NCBI RefSeq assembly: GCF_003989795.1
Contig: NZ_RZHG01000021.1
Span: 1-64,000, forward strand
Origin: Vreelandella andesensis
GTDB taxonomy: Bacteria > Pseudomonadota > Gammaproteobacteria > Pseudomonadales > Halomonadaceae
Direction: 5' to 3'
Length of the DNA: 64,000 nt
Positions within the stretch are counted from its first letter, which is position 1. Every line of letters begins with the position of its first letter. The position numbers and the translations under genes are program-made. The notes under the pieces were generated by a model. The model was given only the letters and a program-made list of their open reading frames with translations, did no database searches and was not told the DNA's origin. Below are positions 1-10,451 of this stretch, piece after piece.

Positions 1-60
1 TTCGAACCTCCGACCCCCTGATTCGTAGTCAGGTACTCTATCCAGCTGAGCTACGGGCGC
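1..60 (-). tRNA. tRNA-Arg(ACG), partial (3' end outside window)
   Basis: The reverse strand reads a tRNA from its 5' end at base 60. The anticodon loop is CTACGAA inside a CCTGA/TCAGG stem, giving anticodon ACG (Arg, CGN codons). The window edge cuts it in the T loop, so the acceptor 3' half is missing. The 60 visible bases are identical to the complete copy 67 bases away, so this is a tandem duplicate and the array may continue outside the window. Confidence 0.95.
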
Positions 61-126
61 TTAATTGTATTTAACATCACTTGGATGATGAAAACACAAT
101 AACATCAATAACTTCTTAATTCAAGA

Positions 127-203
127 TGGCGCGCCCGGGAGGATTCGAACCTCCGACCCCCTGATTCGTAGTCAGGTACTCTATCCAGCTGAGCTACGGG
201 CGC
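127..203 (-). tRNA. tRNA-Arg(ACG)
   Basis: Complete 77-nt tRNA on the reverse strand. The acceptor stem is GCGCCCG/CGGGCGC, the discriminator is G and the CCA end is encoded (bases 127-129). The T arm is GGAGG-TTCGAAT-CCTCC and the anticodon ACG sits in loop CTACGAA. It lies between tRNA-Ser and a second identical tRNA-Arg copy and is probably co-transcribed with them from the promoter upstream of tRNA-Ser. Confidence 0.98.
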
Positions 204-231
204 TTATCTCATTGATGTTGCTTTATGCAGT

Positions 232-324
232 TGGCGGAGAGAGAGGGATTCGAACCCTCGATAGGGCTATAAACCCTATACTCCCTTAGCAGGGGAGCGC
301 CTTCAGCCACTCGGCCACCTCTCC
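232..324 (-). tRNA. tRNA-Ser(GCT)
   Basis: Class II tRNA of 93 nt with a long variable arm (TATAGGGTTTATAGCCCTA), an encoded CCA (bases 232-234) and anticodon GCT in loop CTGCTAA, so it reads AGC/AGT serine codons. It is first in the tRNA-Ser/tRNA-Arg cluster downstream of csrA, an arrangement common in gammaproteobacteria. Confidence 0.97.
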
Positions 325-341
325 TCAACAGCACGGCGCGA

Positions 342-370
342 ATGTTACCGATTATGATGGCTGGTGTCCA
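342..370 (-). promoter_or_regulatory. Predicted sigma-70 promoter of the tRNA-Ser/tRNA-Arg cluster
   Basis: On the reverse strand TGGACA (bases 370-365) and TAACAT (347-342) are separated by exactly 17 bases and followed by a GC-rich stretch (TCGCGCC), typical of stable-RNA promoters. The tRNA-Ser 5' end is at base 324. Inferred from consensus only. Confidence 0.55.
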
Positions 371-449
371 GCCTTGTACCGACTTTTTTCGCGCCGACCT
401 GCTCTCTTACCGCTCAAACGCCCTTAATGGGCGCGAAATAGGCGTCCAG

Positions 450-638
450 CTATTCAGCTTCACTTTCGCTATTACGTTCACGTTGGATGCGCTGGTAAAT
501 CTCTTCACGGTGGACAGCGACATCTTTTGGCGCATTAACACCAATCCGCACTTGATTACCTTTCACACCTAACACCGTGACGGTGATTTCATCGCCTATC
601 ATCAGCGTTTCGCCAACCCGGCGGGTTAAGATGAGCAT
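450..638 (-). CDS. csrA: Carbon storage regulator CsrA (RsmA)
   Basis: A 62-residue protein starting [16 protein letters not shown], the classic CsrA beginning. CsrA dimers bind GGA motifs in mRNA leaders and control translation and stability of transcripts for carbon storage, motility and biofilm. The RNA-contacting Arg in the first strand and the later [11 protein letters not shown] segment are both present, and the length matches the family. A good ribosome site (GAAGGAGA, 6 bases before ATG) fixes the start. It lies downstream of lysC and upstream of tRNA-Ser, the usual place in Pseudomonas-like genomes. A short GC stem (CGCCC/GGGCG) just after the stop may end its transcript. Confidence 0.98.
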   Translation of the reverse strand: MLILTRRVGETLMIGDEITVTVLGVKGNQVRIGVNAPKDVAVHREEIYQRIQRERNSESEAE

Positions 639-687
639 GGCTGATCTCCTTCTCAGACGTTGAGTACAACGGGATGTGTCCGCTTAA

Positions 688-724
688 AGCGGCACCACGC
701 TATTGTGTGCGTCATGGTGCCGCT
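688..724 (-). terminator. Hairpin between lysC and csrA (possible weak terminator)
   Basis: A perfect 10-bp inverted repeat, AGCGGCACCA/TGGTGCCGCT, with a 17-base spacer. On the reverse strand it is followed by only TTTAAG, so any termination after lysC would be weak. It could instead be a structured element in the csrA leader. Confidence 0.35.
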
Positions 725-832
725 ACCACCAATGGCTCAAGCCCCTATGACACCTTAACCTCCCGTTGAAAGAAAGCTCACCACCACGCGGCAGCAAGTA
801 CTTTTCAGCGTAGAAGGTTTAGCGCGCAATTG

Positions 833-2083
833 TTATTCAGATTCGATATCAGACTTATCCAAACCGAATGCTTTGTGTAGGGCGTTAACCGCAAGCTCCA
901 TATGCTTTTCATCAATAACAACGGAAATTTTAATTTCCGATGTAGAAACCATACGAATATTGACGTTTTCGTCAGCCAACACACGGAACATCTTGGAGGC
1001 AACGCCCGCATGAGAGCGCATACCAACACCGACGAGAGATACCTTAGCAATATTATCATCACCACGCAGCTCGCCGCCGCCTAAATCCGGGATTACCGTC
1101 TCTTCAAGCAACTTTTTGGTCGCTTTATAATCACCTTTAGCGACGGTAAAAGTGAAGTCAGTGTAATCACCGGCAGGCGCCACGTTTTGTACAATCATAT
1201 CGACTTCGATATTGGCGTCTGCAATAGGGCCGAGAATACGCGACGCCACACCAGGAACATCAGGCGTGTTCAGTAAGGTTAATTTAGCTTCGTTTTTGGT
1301 AAATGCGATACCGGAGATTAGCGGTTCTTCCATAGCGTCCTCGTCTTGGTCTGCTTCTGCAACAATTAGGGTGCCGGGGCCTTCTTCAAAGCTCGACAAC
1401 ACGCGAAGTGGTACGTTGTACTTACCCGCAAATTCGACGGCGCGAATCTGTAGTACTTTGGAACCTAGGCTTGCGAGTTCAAGCATTTCTTCCACGGTAA
1501 TGCTCTCAAGGCGCTGAGCCTTGGAACACACGCGGGGGTCCGTGGTGTAAACACCATCAACATCGGTGTATATCTGGCACTCATCGGCTCCAAGCGCTGC
1601 AGCAAGCGCAACACCTGTTGTATCTGAACCACCGCGGCCAAGCGTCGTAATATTGCCATCTTCGTCAACGCCCTGGAAACCAGCCACTACGACCACTTTG
1701 CCTTCATCAAGATCGGCTTTCAGATCATCAGTTTCAATACGTTGAATGCGCGCTTTGGTGTAGGCACTATCGGTATGAATACCGACCTGAGCACCGGTAT
1801 GAGACGTAGCAGAAACACCAATTTGCTGAAGCGCCATTGCCAGCAGCGAAATCGTCACCTGCTCACCGGTAGAGAGCAGCATATCCATTTCGCGCGGCGC
1901 GGGTTCATCATTTAATGCATTTGCCATATCGGTCAGGCGGTTAGTTTCCCCGCTCATCGCCGAGACCACCACCACTATCTGGTGCCCTTGGTCGCGAAAG
2001 CCTTTAACTTTTTCCGCCACGGCCTTGATACGGTCGACAGAGCCCACCGAGGTGCCGCCGAACTTCTGTACGTATAATGCCAT
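833..2083 (-). CDS. lysC: Aspartate kinase
   Basis: A 416-residue monofunctional aspartokinase that phosphorylates aspartate in the first step of lysine, threonine, methionine and diaminopimelate synthesis. In halophiles it also feeds ectoine precursors. The amino-acid kinase domain begins with the KFGGTSVG signature at residue 7 and includes the RGGSDTTGVALA segment. Two ACT regulatory domains follow from about residue 260, so feedback control by lysine and/or threonine is expected from the family. The length fits the Pseudomonas-type enzyme, in which an internal start can also make a small ACT-only subunit; I see no clear evidence of one here. It lies between alaS and csrA. No lysine-riboswitch-sized leader exists upstream, only 97 bases after alaS. 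Confidence 0.97.
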   Translation of the reverse strand: MALYVQKFGGTSVGSVDRIKAVAEKVKGFRDQGHQIVVVVSAMSGETNRLTDMANALNDEPAPREMDMLLSTGEQVTISLLAMALQQIGVSATSHTGAQVGIHTDSAYTKARIQRIETDDLKADLDEGKVVVVAGFQGVDEDGNITTLGRGGSDTTGVALAAALGADECQIYTDVDGVYTTDPRVCSKAQRLESITVEEMLELASLGSKVLQIRAVEFAGKYNVPLRVLSSFEEGPGTLIVAEADQDEDAMEEPLISGIAFTKNEAKLTLLNTPDVPGVASRILGPIADANIEVDMIVQNVAPAGDYTDFTFTVAKGDYKATKKLLEETVIPDLGGGELRGDDNIAKVSLVGVGMRSHAGVASKMFRVLADENVNIRMVSTSEIKISVVIDEKHMELAVNALHKAFGLDKSDIESE

Positions 2084-2138
2084 ATGCCGTTTTTTCCTAT
2101 AGGTTCGGGAATGGAGGGTGGATATTATTACTATTTAA

Positions 2139-2172
2139 CAAAAAAGCCGGTAGCACAGATAGTGCCACCGGC
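2139..2172 (-). terminator. Rho-independent terminator of alaS
   Basis: On the reverse strand an 11-bp stem (GCCGGTGGCAC/GTGCTACCGGC) with loop TATCT is followed by TTTTTTG. It begins 9 bases past the alaS stop. Confidence 0.9.
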
Positions 2173-2180
2173 CTTTGTAT

Positions 2181-4790
2181 TTAGCTAAGCGTATTTTTCA
2201 ACCAAGCTGGCACGCTGCTTAGTGCCGCCGGCAAGGCATCGGGCAAACTTCCACCCGCTTGCGCCATATCCGGGCGGCCACCGCCTTTACCGCCCACCTG
2301 CGAAGCAACATGATTGACTAATTCACCTGCCTTTACACGGCCAACTAAGTCCTGGGTAACACCGGATATCAAACTAACTTTACCTGCCGACGTATCCGCA
2401 ACACCGAGCAGGATCACGCCAGAGCCAAGCTTGTTTTTCAACTGATCAAGTACGCCGCGTAAATCCTTACCGGAAACGCCTTCAAGCTGGGTCACCAGCA
2501 AATTAACACCGTTAATTTCTTGTACCTGGCTAAGCATGTCGCTGCCTGCAGCGCTAGCGAGCTTGGCTTTAAGCTGCTCAAGCTCTTTCTCAAGCGCGCG
2601 ATTACGTTCAACCAGCGACTCAACCCTTGCTTCCACTTGCTCCGGCTTGGTTTTCAGGCGCTCACCAAGACGCTGCACGCGGGCTTCCTGCTCGCGGAAG
2701 TAAGCCAGCGCGTTTTCGCCGGTGATCGCTTCGATACGACGCACACCTGAGGCGATGCCCACTTCGCTGACCACATGGCAACAACCAATATCACCACTGC
2801 GGTTCACGTGAGTACCACCACACAACTCAATAGAAAAGTCATCGGCGCCAATGGTTAGTACTCGCACGTTATCGGCATACTTTGCTTCAAACAATGCAGC
2901 GGCCCCTTTGGATTTCGCCTCTGCTAGGCTCATCTGCTCCGTTTTGGTCGGCGCATTGGCTAAGATCTGCTCATTTACCAGCCGCTCTACTTCCGCTAGT
3001 TGCTCAGCGGACATCGGTTCAAAATGGCTAAAGTCAAAACGCAGGCGTTCCGCATTTACCAACGAACCTTTTTGCTGAACGTGATCACCCAGCACCATAC
3101 GCAGCGCTTTGTGCAGCAAATGCGTCGCCGAGTGATTGCGGATGGTTGCATTACGCAAGCTGGCATCTACCTCACCTCGGACGCTGGCACCGACGCTAAG
3201 CGCACCTTCTACCATGATGCCTTGGTGAAGGTGATGGCCGCTCTGTTTCTGTGTATCGGTTACCTGGAAACGACCGCCATCAACGTATAAGTAACCGGTG
3301 TCGCCCACCTGGCCACCCGATTCGCCATAGAAAGGCGTACGATCCAGTACAATGGTGCCTTTCTGGCCAGCTTCCAGAGCCGCCAAGGCATTACCTTCGC
3401 CATCCACGATGGCAGTGACCGTCGCTTGGTCGGCTAGGTGTTCGTAACCCGTAAACTGGGTTTCGCCCTCCAAGTCGATCGCAGCGCTGTAGTCTGCGCT
3501 AAACTGGCTAGCCGCCCTTGCGCGCTCACGCTGCGCTTCTAACTCACGCTGGAAACCGACTTCATCCAAGGTAACTTCGCGCTCACGACATACGTCGGCA
3601 GTTAGGTCGAAGGGGAAACCGTAAGTATCGTAAAGCTTGAAGACGGTCTCACCAGGCAGCACGTCACCCTGAAGCTCTTCAAGCGCCGCATCTAGTAGCC
3701 CCATGCCATGATCTAACGTGCGCGCAAACTGCTCCTCTTCTTTAAGAAGCACTCGAGCAATCTGGTCGCTGGCATCGCGCAGCTCGGGGTAGGCGCCACC
3801 CATTTCAGCGTCTAGTGCTGCTACCAGCTTATGGAAGAACGGCTCGGAAGCGCCAAGTTTATGCCCATGGCGAATCGCTCGACGAATAATCCGGCGAAGA
3901 ACGTAGCCGCGGCCTTCGTTGGAGGGCAATACGCCGTCTGTAATCAAAAACGCGCAAGAGCGAATATGGTCAGCAATAACACGTAACGATGGCGTCGCGG
4001 TGTCATCGTGCCCCGTCGCCTCAGCGGCAGCTTTCAGCAGGTTTTGGAATAGGTCGATCTCGTAGTTAGAGTGAACACCCTGCATCACAGCCGCCACACG
4101 CTCCAAACCCATTCCCGTATCAATGGAAGGCTTGGGTAGCGAATTCAATGTACCGGCGGCATCGCGATCGAATTGCATGAATACGAGATTCCAGATCTCG
4201 ATATAGCGATCACCATCTTCTTCAGGGCTGCCAGGCGGACCACCCCATACATCGGAGCCATGATCAAAAAAGATTTCAGAGCTAGGGCCACAAGGACCAG
4301 TGTCGCCCATCTGCCAGAAATTATCTTCATCAAGTTTTGAGAAGCGGTCAGGATCAATGCCGATGTCGTCTTTCCAGATACGCTCTGCTTCATCGTCACT
4401 AATATGCACCGTTACCCAGAGTTTCTCTTTGGGCAGACCCAACGTTTCGGTCAGAAACGTCCAAGCAAAACGAATGGCCTCACGCTTAAAGTAATCACCA
4501 AAACTAAAGTTACCCAGCATTTCAAAGAACGTATGGTGACGAGCGGTGTAGCCGACGTTGTCTAGATCATTGTGTTTACCGCCAGCACGCACGCAACGCT
4601 GGGCTGATGTGGCGCGCACATAGGGTCGCGGATCGCGGCCAAGAAAAACGTCTTTGAAAGGCACCATGCCTGCATTGGTGAAGAGCAGCGTCGGGTCATT
4701 GCCCGGCACAAGCGAGCTGGTGGGCACAATGGTGTGCCCCTGCTTTTCAAAAAAAGATAAAAAGGCCTGTCTGATCTCTGCGCTTTTCAT
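2181..4790 (-). CDS. alaS: Alanine--tRNA ligase
   Basis: Class II synthetase that charges tRNA-Ala and edits mischarged Ser/Gly. The start is placed at [11 protein letters not shown], matching the conserved AlaS N-terminus. The frame stays open 25 codons further upstream, but that extension (MHPLRPHR...) is not conserved in character. This gives 869 residues, near the family norm. Visible parts are the catalytic core, the editing domain with HSATHLLH and CGGTH zinc-binding motifs, and a C-terminal DHHA1-like region ending [15 protein letters not shown]. It lies between recX and lysC in the conserved recA-recX-alaS-lysC-csrA order and ends at a strong terminator. Confidence 0.97.
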   Translation of the reverse strand: MKSAEIRQAFLSFFEKQGHTIVPTSSLVPGNDPTLLFTNAGMVPFKDVFLGRDPRPYVRATSAQRCVRAGGKHNDLDNVGYTARHHTFFEMLGNFSFGDYFKREAIRFAWTFLTETLGLPKEKLWVTVHISDDEAERIWKDDIGIDPDRFSKLDEDNFWQMGDTGPCGPSSEIFFDHGSDVWGGPPGSPEEDGDRYIEIWNLVFMQFDRDAAGTLNSLPKPSIDTGMGLERVAAVMQGVHSNYEIDLFQNLLKAAAEATGHDDTATPSLRVIADHIRSCAFLITDGVLPSNEGRGYVLRRIIRRAIRHGHKLGASEPFFHKLVAALDAEMGGAYPELRDASDQIARVLLKEEEQFARTLDHGMGLLDAALEELQGDVLPGETVFKLYDTYGFPFDLTADVCREREVTLDEVGFQRELEAQRERARAASQFSADYSAAIDLEGETQFTGYEHLADQATVTAIVDGEGNALAALEAGQKGTIVLDRTPFYGESGGQVGDTGYLYVDGGRFQVTDTQKQSGHHLHQGIMVEGALSVGASVRGEVDASLRNATIRNHSATHLLHKALRMVLGDHVQQKGSLVNAERLRFDFSHFEPMSAEQLAEVERLVNEQILANAPTKTEQMSLAEAKSKGAAALFEAKYADNVRVLTIGADDFSIELCGGTHVNRSGDIGCCHVVSEVGIASGVRRIEAITGENALAYFREQEARVQRLGERLKTKPEQVEARVESLVERNRALEKELEQLKAKLASAAGSDMLSQVQEINGVNLLVTQLEGVSGKDLRGVLDQLKNKLGSGVILLGVADTSAGKVSLISGVTQDLVGRVKAGELVNHVASQVGGKGGGRPDMAQAGGSLPDALPAALSSVPAWLKNTLS

Positions 4791-4958
4791 AGGGTATCCG
4801 TGACAAGAAAGCATGATGCCCCAGGGCGCTGTCGCCGCCACCCGATGGGGTCGCAAAGGGTGCATTATAACGCAGTTGTCAAACGACTGAAGCCGCAGTT
4901 AGTGGCAGAACTGAAACAGACGGCGAAAAAACAACCAGAAAGGCTAACCTAGAGAAAA

Positions 4959-5420
4959 TTACAAACAGGAAAGCGCGTAACGAATTTGCTCGAAATCAAA
5001 TCCACGTGAGGCGAGGAATCGCTCACGCTTAGCACGCTCTTTGGGAGTATCACCTGGCGAAGAAAAGCGCCGAACCAAGGTATCACGGGCTAGTTCAAAC
5101 CAGTCCACGGCTTCGCGCTCTTCTACTTTGGCAAAGGCCGTCGTTGACGTTTCCTGATCTACGCCACGCTGGCGAAGCTCACCGTTAATACGGATAACCC
5201 CTTGCCCACGAAGAATACGCGACCGTATAAAGCTTTCAGCGAAGCGCTCATCGGACTGCAAATCCTGCTCTTCCAACGCGTCCAAGCAGACAGCAATATC
5301 ATCAGGCTGAAAAGATTTCTGCTGCAATTTACGCGCTAGCTCAGCGCGAGAGTACTCGCGCCGAGACAGCAGTTGGATCGCCACTTGCCGTGGCGTTAAT
5401 TCACCGCCGGAAGAAAACAT
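4959..5420 (-). CDS. recX: Regulatory protein RecX
   Basis: A 153-residue, helix-rich protein of the RecX family, which binds RecA filaments and limits recombination and SOS induction. Family features are the N-terminal ALQLLSRREYS-like segment (AIQLLSRREYSRAELARKL), then the ...DERFAESFIRSRI... and RERFLASRGFDFEQI repeats. It follows recA by 42 bases on the same strand and is probably made from the SOS-regulated recA transcript by read-through. Confidence 0.95.
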   Translation of the reverse strand: MFSSGGELTPRQVAIQLLSRREYSRAELARKLQQKSFQPDDIAVCLDALEEQDLQSDERFAESFIRSRILRGQGVIRINGELRQRGVDQETSTTAFAKVEEREAVDWFELARDTLVRRFSSPGDTPKERAKRERFLASRGFDFEQIRYALSCL

Positions 5421-5462
5421 AGCGTTTGCTCAGCGGTTTAGAGAACAGCATCATAACGCGGC

Positions 5463-6524
5463 TTATAGCAAATCATCATCGCTTTCGGCGGCAACATCAG
5501 CCGCAGGCGCTTCTTCTTTTTTCGCCTCTGGTGCGGCAAGTAGCTGCGCTCGAATTTGTGCTTCAATCTCTTCCATAATCTCAGGATGCTCTTCTAAATA
5601 CTGCGCAGCATTGGCTTTGCCCTGACCAATTTTCTTGCCTTTGTAGCTGTACCACGCGCCTGCTTTGTCTACCAAGCTACACTGAACGCCCAGGTCAATA
5701 ACCTCGCCCGCATGGTAGATACCTTTACCATAAAGAATTTGGAACTCTGCCTGACGAAATGGCGGCGCCACCTTGTTTTTAACAACTTTCACGCGCGTTT
5801 CATTACCCGTCACCTCATCCCCCGATTTAACGGAGCCGGTACGGCGAATATCCAGACGCACACTGGCGTAGAATTTAAGCGCGTTACCGCCGGTCGTGGT
5901 TTCAGGCGAACCGAACATCACGCCGATCTTCATACGGATCTGGTTAATAAACACCACTAAACAGTTGGCGTTTTTGATATTACCGGTAATTTTACGTAAG
6001 GCCTGAGACATTAAACGTGCTTGAAGACCCACGTGGGAGTCGCCCATTTCACCTTCAATTTCAGCACGCGGCGTTAACGCAGCAACGGAGTCGATTACAA
6101 TCACGTCGACACCACCGGAACGTACCAGCATATCGGTAATTTCCAGCGCTTGCTCACCGGTATCAGGCTGCGAAACCAGCAGATCGTCTAAATTAACGCC
6201 TAGCTTTTCTGCATAACTTGGATCGAGAGCATGCTCTGCGTCGACAAACGCACATACCTTGCCCTGTTTTTGCGCCTGAGCGATGACTGATAGGGTTAGC
6301 GTGGTTTTACCAGATGACTCTGGGCCAAATATTTCACATACACGGCCATACGGTAGGCCGCCAATACCAAGTGCAATATCAAGCCCCAATGAACCCGTGG
6401 AGACAGATGGCATAACCACGCGCGGTGTATCGCCAAGGCGCATAACGGTTCCTTTACCAAACTGGCGATCAATTTGGCTAAGTGCAGCATTTAGCGCTTT
6501 GGTGCGGTTGTCATCCTGAGCCAT
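5463..6524 (-). CDS. recA: Recombinase RecA
   Basis: DNA strand-exchange ATPase and LexA co-protease. The start is set at [11 protein letters not shown], preceded by GAGGA; an in-frame ATG 16 codons upstream would add unconserved residues. This gives 353 residues, identical in length to E. coli RecA. Walker A is GPESSGKTT at residues 67-75, with the [16 protein letters not shown] loop 2 region and the usual acidic tail (ESDDDLL). A LexA box lies just upstream, so SOS induction is expected. recX follows. Confidence 0.99.
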   Translation of the reverse strand: MAQDDNRTKALNAALSQIDRQFGKGTVMRLGDTPRVVMPSVSTGSLGLDIALGIGGLPYGRVCEIFGPESSGKTTLTLSVIAQAQKQGKVCAFVDAEHALDPSYAEKLGVNLDDLLVSQPDTGEQALEITDMLVRSGGVDVIVIDSVAALTPRAEIEGEMGDSHVGLQARLMSQALRKITGNIKNANCLVVFINQIRMKIGVMFGSPETTTGGNALKFYASVRLDIRRTGSVKSGDEVTGNETRVKVVKNKVAPPFRQAEFQILYGKGIYHAGEVIDLGVQCSLVDKAGAWYSYKGKKIGQGKANAAQYLEEHPEIMEEIEAQIRAQLLAAPEAKKEEAPAADVAAESDDDLL

Positions 6525-6543
6525 GCAGAAATTCCTCATCACA

Positions 6544-6563
6544 AACTGTATAATTAGCCAGTA
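6544..6563 (-). promoter_or_regulatory. LexA (SOS) box upstream of recA
   Basis: The core CTG-N10-CAG (bases 6546-6561) is flanked by AA and TA, one half-site matching CTGT and the other CCAG instead of ACAG. It lies 20-40 bases before the recA start, where LexA operators usually sit. Confidence 0.85.
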
Positions 6564-6613
6564 GTATGCCAAAGATTAGCGGCTAAACAAATCCTCAGCA
6601 CCATATTTAATAT

Positions 6614-7147
6614 TTATTTCTTTTCACTGTCTTTCGCCTGAGCCATCAACCGCGCGACGAAACCTGCCAACGCCTCGCGTACGGCTTGTTCACGCACCGC
6701 CTGTCGGTCGCCGTGAAAGTGGAAGCACTCTGCCTGCTGGCTTTCTGCACTGCCCCAGGAAAGCCATACGGTACCCACGGGCTTCTCTTGACTGCCTCCA
6801 CCAGGACCTGCCACCCCACTCACTGCGACGGCTAAGCCAGCACCACTTGCTAAGCAAGCACCTTTCACCATTGCATTAACGACCTGCTCGCTGACCGCTC
6901 CATGGGCGTCAAGAACCGCCTTGGGCACGTTCAACATACGCGTTTTAGCGGCATTGGAGTAGGTTACATAGCCTGCGGTAAAATACGCTGAACTCCCCGC
7001 TACAGAAGTAATGGCGCTAGCGATGCCGCCTCCCGTACAGGACTCTGCCGTGGAAACTTCAACTCCAAGTTGCTCGCACAGCCTTCCCAGTCGCTGAGCA
7101 AGCAGTGATAGGTCTAGATTCTTTAGGCTTGAAACGCTAGGTGCCAT
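6614..7147 (-). CDS. pncC: Nicotinamide-nucleotide amidase PncC (CinA C-terminal family)
   Basis: A 177-residue stand-alone CinA C-terminal domain protein. The family deamidates nicotinamide mononucleotide to nicotinic acid mononucleotide in the pyridine nucleotide salvage cycle. Signatures are TAESCTGGGIASAIT near residue 33, AVSGVAGPGGGSQEKPVG and the conserved YVTYSNAAK segment. Position immediately upstream of recA is conserved in many gammaproteobacteria. It diverges from mutS across a 174-base region that holds a tandem repeat. Confidence 0.95.
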   Translation of the reverse strand: MAPSVSSLKNLDLSLLAQRLGRLCEQLGVEVSTAESCTGGGIASAITSVAGSSAYFTAGYVTYSNAAKTRMLNVPKAVLDAHGAVSEQVVNAMVKGACLASGAGLAVAVSGVAGPGGGSQEKPVGTVWLSWGSAESQQAECFHFHGDRQAVREQAVREALAGFVARLMAQAKDSEKK

Positions 7148-7201
7148 GGTGACTCCTTCATGTGAGACCTCTGTTCAGCGTAGAATAGCGTGATTAACTT
7201 T

Positions 7202-7266
7202 CTCAAAGAAATTACTCAAAGAAATCACTCAAAAAAATCACTCAAAGAAATCGCTTAAAGTAACTG
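7202..7266. repeat. 13-bp tandem repeat (about 5 copies) upstream of mutS
   Basis: Five consecutive 13-base units of the form CTCAAAGAAATCA: 7202-7214, 7215-7227, 7228-7240, 7241-7253, and a diverged last unit 7254-7266. The first four differ at one or two positions each. The array lies in the divergent pncC/mutS spacer and ends 55 bases before the mutS start. Confidence 0.95.
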
Positions 7267-7321
7267 ACAAAGAACATGCCGCAAGCTGAAACTGCTTGCG
7301 CAACGCTCAACCAGGACGCCC

Positions 7322-9889
7322 ATGTCACAGGCCAGCCCCGCTCACACGCCGATGATGGCGCAATATCTTAAGATTAAACACGATCACCCTGAAGTACTTC
7401 TGTTTTACCGAATGGGTGACTTTTACGAGCTATTTTTCGATGATGCTAAGCGCGCTGCGATGCTGCTGGATATCACCCTTACCCAGCGCGGCCAGTCAGG
7501 GGGCAAGCCCATTCCTATGGCAGGTGTACCCTACCATAGCGCTGAAGGCTATTTAGCCCGTTTGGTGTCAGCCGGTGAATCCGTCGCCATCTGCGAGCAA
7601 ATCGGTGACCCTGCCACCAGCAAAGGCCCCGTAGATCGACAAGTCGTGCGCATCGTCACCCCTGGCACGCTTCACGATGAAGCCTTACTAGATGCCCGGC
7701 GCGATAACATGCTGGTCGCCGTTGCGCCCAGCAAAGACGGCTGGGGCCTAGCGTGGCTGGAGCTATCCAGTGGGCGATTCAACGTATTGGAAGTAGAAAG
7801 CGAAGCCGAGATGCAGGCAGAGCTAACCCGTCTGTCACCTGCCGAACTGCTTGTACCCGAAAGTTTGACCCTGCCTGATGCTTGGTCTCAAAAGCGCAGC
7901 CTACGACGCCAAGGAGAGTGGCTATTTGACTTAGATAGCGCCACCCGTAGCCTGTGCGATCAGTTTGAAGTCCAGGATTTACGCGGTTTTGGCTGTGCAC
8001 ATTTAACCACTGCGTTGATTGCTGCGGGCGTCTTGATTGATTACGCGCGGGATACCCAGCGCTCTCGCCTGCCCCACGTAACCGCAATTAGCGTCGAAAA
8101 CCGCGATGATGCCGTGGTGATTGACGCGGCCAGTCGGCGTAATCTAGAAATTGATATCAATCTGGGTGGTAACAGCGACAACACCCTTGCCAGTGTGCTG
8201 GACACTTGCACCACCGCGATGGGTTCGCGCTTATTAAAGCGCTGGCTTAACCGCCCGCTGCGTCAGCGTGATGTCGTAGAAAATCGTCATGCGGGGGTAG
8301 CTCTGCTCACGATTGAAGCGGCCTACCTATCACTACGCGATACGTTAAATGATGTCGGCGACGTCGAGCGCATTTTAGCCCGCGTCGCACTATACAGCGC
8401 CCGGCCTAGAGACCTTGCACGGCTGCGCGACGCCCTAGTAATGCTACCCGCACTAGAGCAACTGTTAAGCGAGATTGATCGCGGTAGCGCCATCGATGGC
8501 CTTAAACCCCACATTCGCCCTTACCCAGAGATAGCGGATACATTAACGCGCGCGCTAGTTGAGAATCCGCCGGTAGTGATTCGCGATGGCGGAGTGATTG
8601 CGAGCGGTTTTGACACCGAGCTAGATGAACACCGTGGTATGGCTGAAAATGCCGGGGATTACCTCGTTCAGTTGGAACTGCGCGAGCGCGAACGCACTGG
8701 CCTCGCCAACTTAAAAGTCGGCTACAACCGAGTTCATGGCTACTTTATTGAATTACCCCGTTCTCAAGCGCAGCAGGCGCCCGCCGACTATATTCGCCGT
8801 CAAACACTAAAAAATGCTGAACGCTTTATCATTCCAGAGCTAAAAGAGTTCGAAGACAAAGCACTCTCAGCCAAGTCACGGGCGCTCACTCGGGAAAAAT
8901 GGCTCTACGAACGCCTGATAATCGAGCTCAACGAAGCGCTTCACGCACTGCAAAACACCTCGCGGGCGCTAGCAGAACTTGACGTACTATGCGCCTTTGC
9001 CGAACGTGCCGAAGCACTTAACTGGGTAAGACCCCAGCTTAGCGATGCCACTGGCATTAGAATCACCGCTGGACGGCACCCCGTTGTCGAACACGTCAGT
9101 GACACACCGTTTGTTCCCAACGATGTCACGCTAACACCTGATCAGCACATGTTGATTATCACCGGTCCTAACATGGGCGGTAAATCAACCTATATGCGTC
9201 AGACTGCGCTCATTGCGCTGCTCGCTCATAGCGGCAGCTTCGTCCCTGCCGATAGCGCTGAAATAGGCCCGGTCGATCGTATTTTTACCCGTATCGGCTC
9301 CTCCGACGACTTAGCAGGCGGTCGCTCTACGTTCATGGTAGAGATGACTGAAACCGCTAATATTTTGCACAACGCTACCGAGCATAGCTTGGTATTGATG
9401 GACGAAATTGGACGAGGCACCAGCACGTTTGACGGCCTTTCACTGGCTTGGGCCAGTGCTGAATATCTAGCTGAAGCAAAGGCACTGACCCTGTTTGCCA
9501 CTCACTACTTTGAGATGACCGCGCTACCCGAACAGGCCGATGGCGTGGCAAACATTCACCTGACAGCCACCGAACATGGCGACAGCATCGTGTTTATGCA
9601 CCGCATCGAGCCTGGCCCGGCGAGCCAAAGCTATGGTTTACAGGTAGCCCAGTTGGCAGGTGTTCCTAGCCATGTAATACGCAGAGCCCGTGAAAAACTG
9701 ATGACTCTGGAGCAGCGCGATGTGGATGAGCTGCAGCGTCCAAGTAGCGTTTCCGCAGCACCTCACCAAAACGATTTGTTTGCCAGTGCACCGCACCCCG
9801 TAGTGGAAGCACTCGGCAAGGCCGATGTAGATGATTTAACGCCTCGTGAAGCGCTAGCACTCCTATATAAGTGGCGAGAACTGCTGTAA
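7322..9889 (+). CDS. mutS: DNA mismatch repair protein MutS
   Basis: An 855-residue mismatch-recognition ATPase. The mismatch-binding Phe-x-Glu is in MGDFYELF (F34, E36). Connector, lever and clamp regions follow, then the ATPase with Walker [10 protein letters not shown] near residue 615 and Walker [17 protein letters not shown] near 690. The C-terminus has the short helical segment ending LLYKWREL used for tetramer formation. The length equals E. coli MutS (853). It is followed by fdxA, a common neighbour in Pseudomonas-like genomes. Confidence 0.99.
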   Translation: MSQASPAHTPMMAQYLKIKHDHPEVLLFYRMGDFYELFFDDAKRAAMLLDITLTQRGQSGGKPIPMAGVPYHSAEGYLARLVSAGESVAICEQIGDPATSKGPVDRQVVRIVTPGTLHDEALLDARRDNMLVAVAPSKDGWGLAWLELSSGRFNVLEVESEAEMQAELTRLSPAELLVPESLTLPDAWSQKRSLRRQGEWLFDLDSATRSLCDQFEVQDLRGFGCAHLTTALIAAGVLIDYARDTQRSRLPHVTAISVENRDDAVVIDAASRRNLEIDINLGGNSDNTLASVLDTCTTAMGSRLLKRWLNRPLRQRDVVENRHAGVALLTIEAAYLSLRDTLNDVGDVERILARVALYSARPRDLARLRDALVMLPALEQLLSEIDRGSAIDGLKPHIRPYPEIADTLTRALVENPPVVIRDGGVIASGFDTELDEHRGMAENAGDYLVQLELRERERTGLANLKVGYNRVHGYFIELPRSQAQQAPADYIRRQTLKNAERFIIPELKEFEDKALSAKSRALTREKWLYERLIIELNEALHALQNTSRALAELDVLCAFAERAEALNWVRPQLSDATGIRITAGRHPVVEHVSDTPFVPNDVTLTPDQHMLIITGPNMGGKSTYMRQTALIALLAHSGSFVPADSAEIGPVDRIFTRIGSSDDLAGGRSTFMVEMTETANILHNATEHSLVLMDEIGRGTSTFDGLSLAWASAEYLAEAKALTLFATHYFEMTALPEQADGVANIHLTATEHGDSIVFMHRIEPGPASQSYGLQVAQLAGVPSHVIRRAREKLMTLEQRDVDELQRPSSVSAAPHQNDLFASAPHPVVEALGKADVDDLTPREALALLYKWRELL

Positions 9890-10043
9890 TGGGATGAAAG
9901 GAAAGCCACAAGCGCTTGCCGCCACGAAAGGGCACCACTAGAATGTCGCCCATACTGTTTTATCTTATAAAAAACGGCCGATTTATAACCATTAACTATT
10001 GACCACGACCGGGAAACTCCGGTCTCGCAAGAGGGATAGCAAG

Positions 10044-10367
10044 ATGACGTTTGTCGTTACCGAGAACTGCATCCAGTGTAAATACACCGACTGTGTGGAA
10101 GTCTGTCCGGTCGATTGTTTCTACGAAGGCCCCAACTTTTTGGTCATTCACCCAGACGAGTGTATTGACTGCGCCTTATGTGAACCGGAGTGCCCCGCTG
10201 AAGCTATCTTTTCTGAAGATGAGCTGCCGGATGGCCAAGAACAATTTATAGAAATCAACGCTGAATTAGCCGACGTATGGCCGAATATTGCCGAGAAAAA
10301 AGATCCGTTGCCAGATGCAGAAGAATGGGACGGCAAAACCGGCAAGCTGGAAAGGCTAGAACGCTAA
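10044..10367 (+). CDS. fdxA: Seven-iron ferredoxin FdxA
   Basis: A 107-residue ferredoxin starting [17 protein letters not shown]. The first cluster motif (CIQC...CVEVCPVDC) and the second ([12 protein letters not shown]) fit a [3Fe-4S][4Fe-4S] protein. The acidic C-terminal extension ([15 protein letters not shown]...) is typical of the Azotobacter FdI/FdxA type. The start is chosen by conservation and GAGGGA upstream; an in-frame ATG 15 codons earlier is less likely. The gene ends at a strong terminator. Confidence 0.97.
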   Translation: MTFVVTENCIQCKYTDCVEVCPVDCFYEGPNFLVIHPDECIDCALCEPECPAEAIFSEDELPDGQEQFIEINAELADVWPNIAEKKDPLPDAEEWDGKTGKLERLER

Positions 10368-10387
10368 CCCAAAACGCGTACTTTCAG

Positions 10388-10411
10388 ACCAGCGCCCGCG
10401 CTGGTTTTTTG
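10388..10411 (+). terminator. Rho-independent terminator of fdxA
   Basis: GC-rich stem ACCAGCG/CGCTGGT with a tight CCCG loop, followed by TTTTTT (bases 10405-10410). It begins 20 bases after the fdxA stop. Confidence 0.92.
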
Positions 10412-10426
10412 CTCGCACTACTGGAC

Positions 10427-10451
10427 AAAAAAAGGCGGCCCGTAGGCCGCC
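10427..10451 (-). terminator. Reverse-strand hairpin terminator facing fdxA
   Basis: On the reverse strand GGCGGCC-TACG-GGCCGCC is followed by seven T. This is a second terminator-like structure downstream of eno, about 190 bases beyond the first, and could stop read-through into fdxA. Confidence 0.7.

Noticed and set aside
342..572. 76-codon open frame opposite csrA and the tRNA promoter region
   Set aside because: It is antisense to csrA, has no ribosome site and no family-like sequence.
2084..2138. Lysine riboswitch upstream of lysC
   Set aside because: Only about 97 bases separate lysC from alaS and they include the alaS terminator; there is no room for an L-box aptamer.
4791..4865. Longer alaS product starting at an upstream ATG
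   Set aside because: The extra 25 residues are not like AlaS N-termini; the conserved start is [10 protein letters not shown].
7202..7266. CRISPR array
   Set aside because: The 13-base units are directly abutting with no spacers; the same is true of the arrays at 33286 and 59903.
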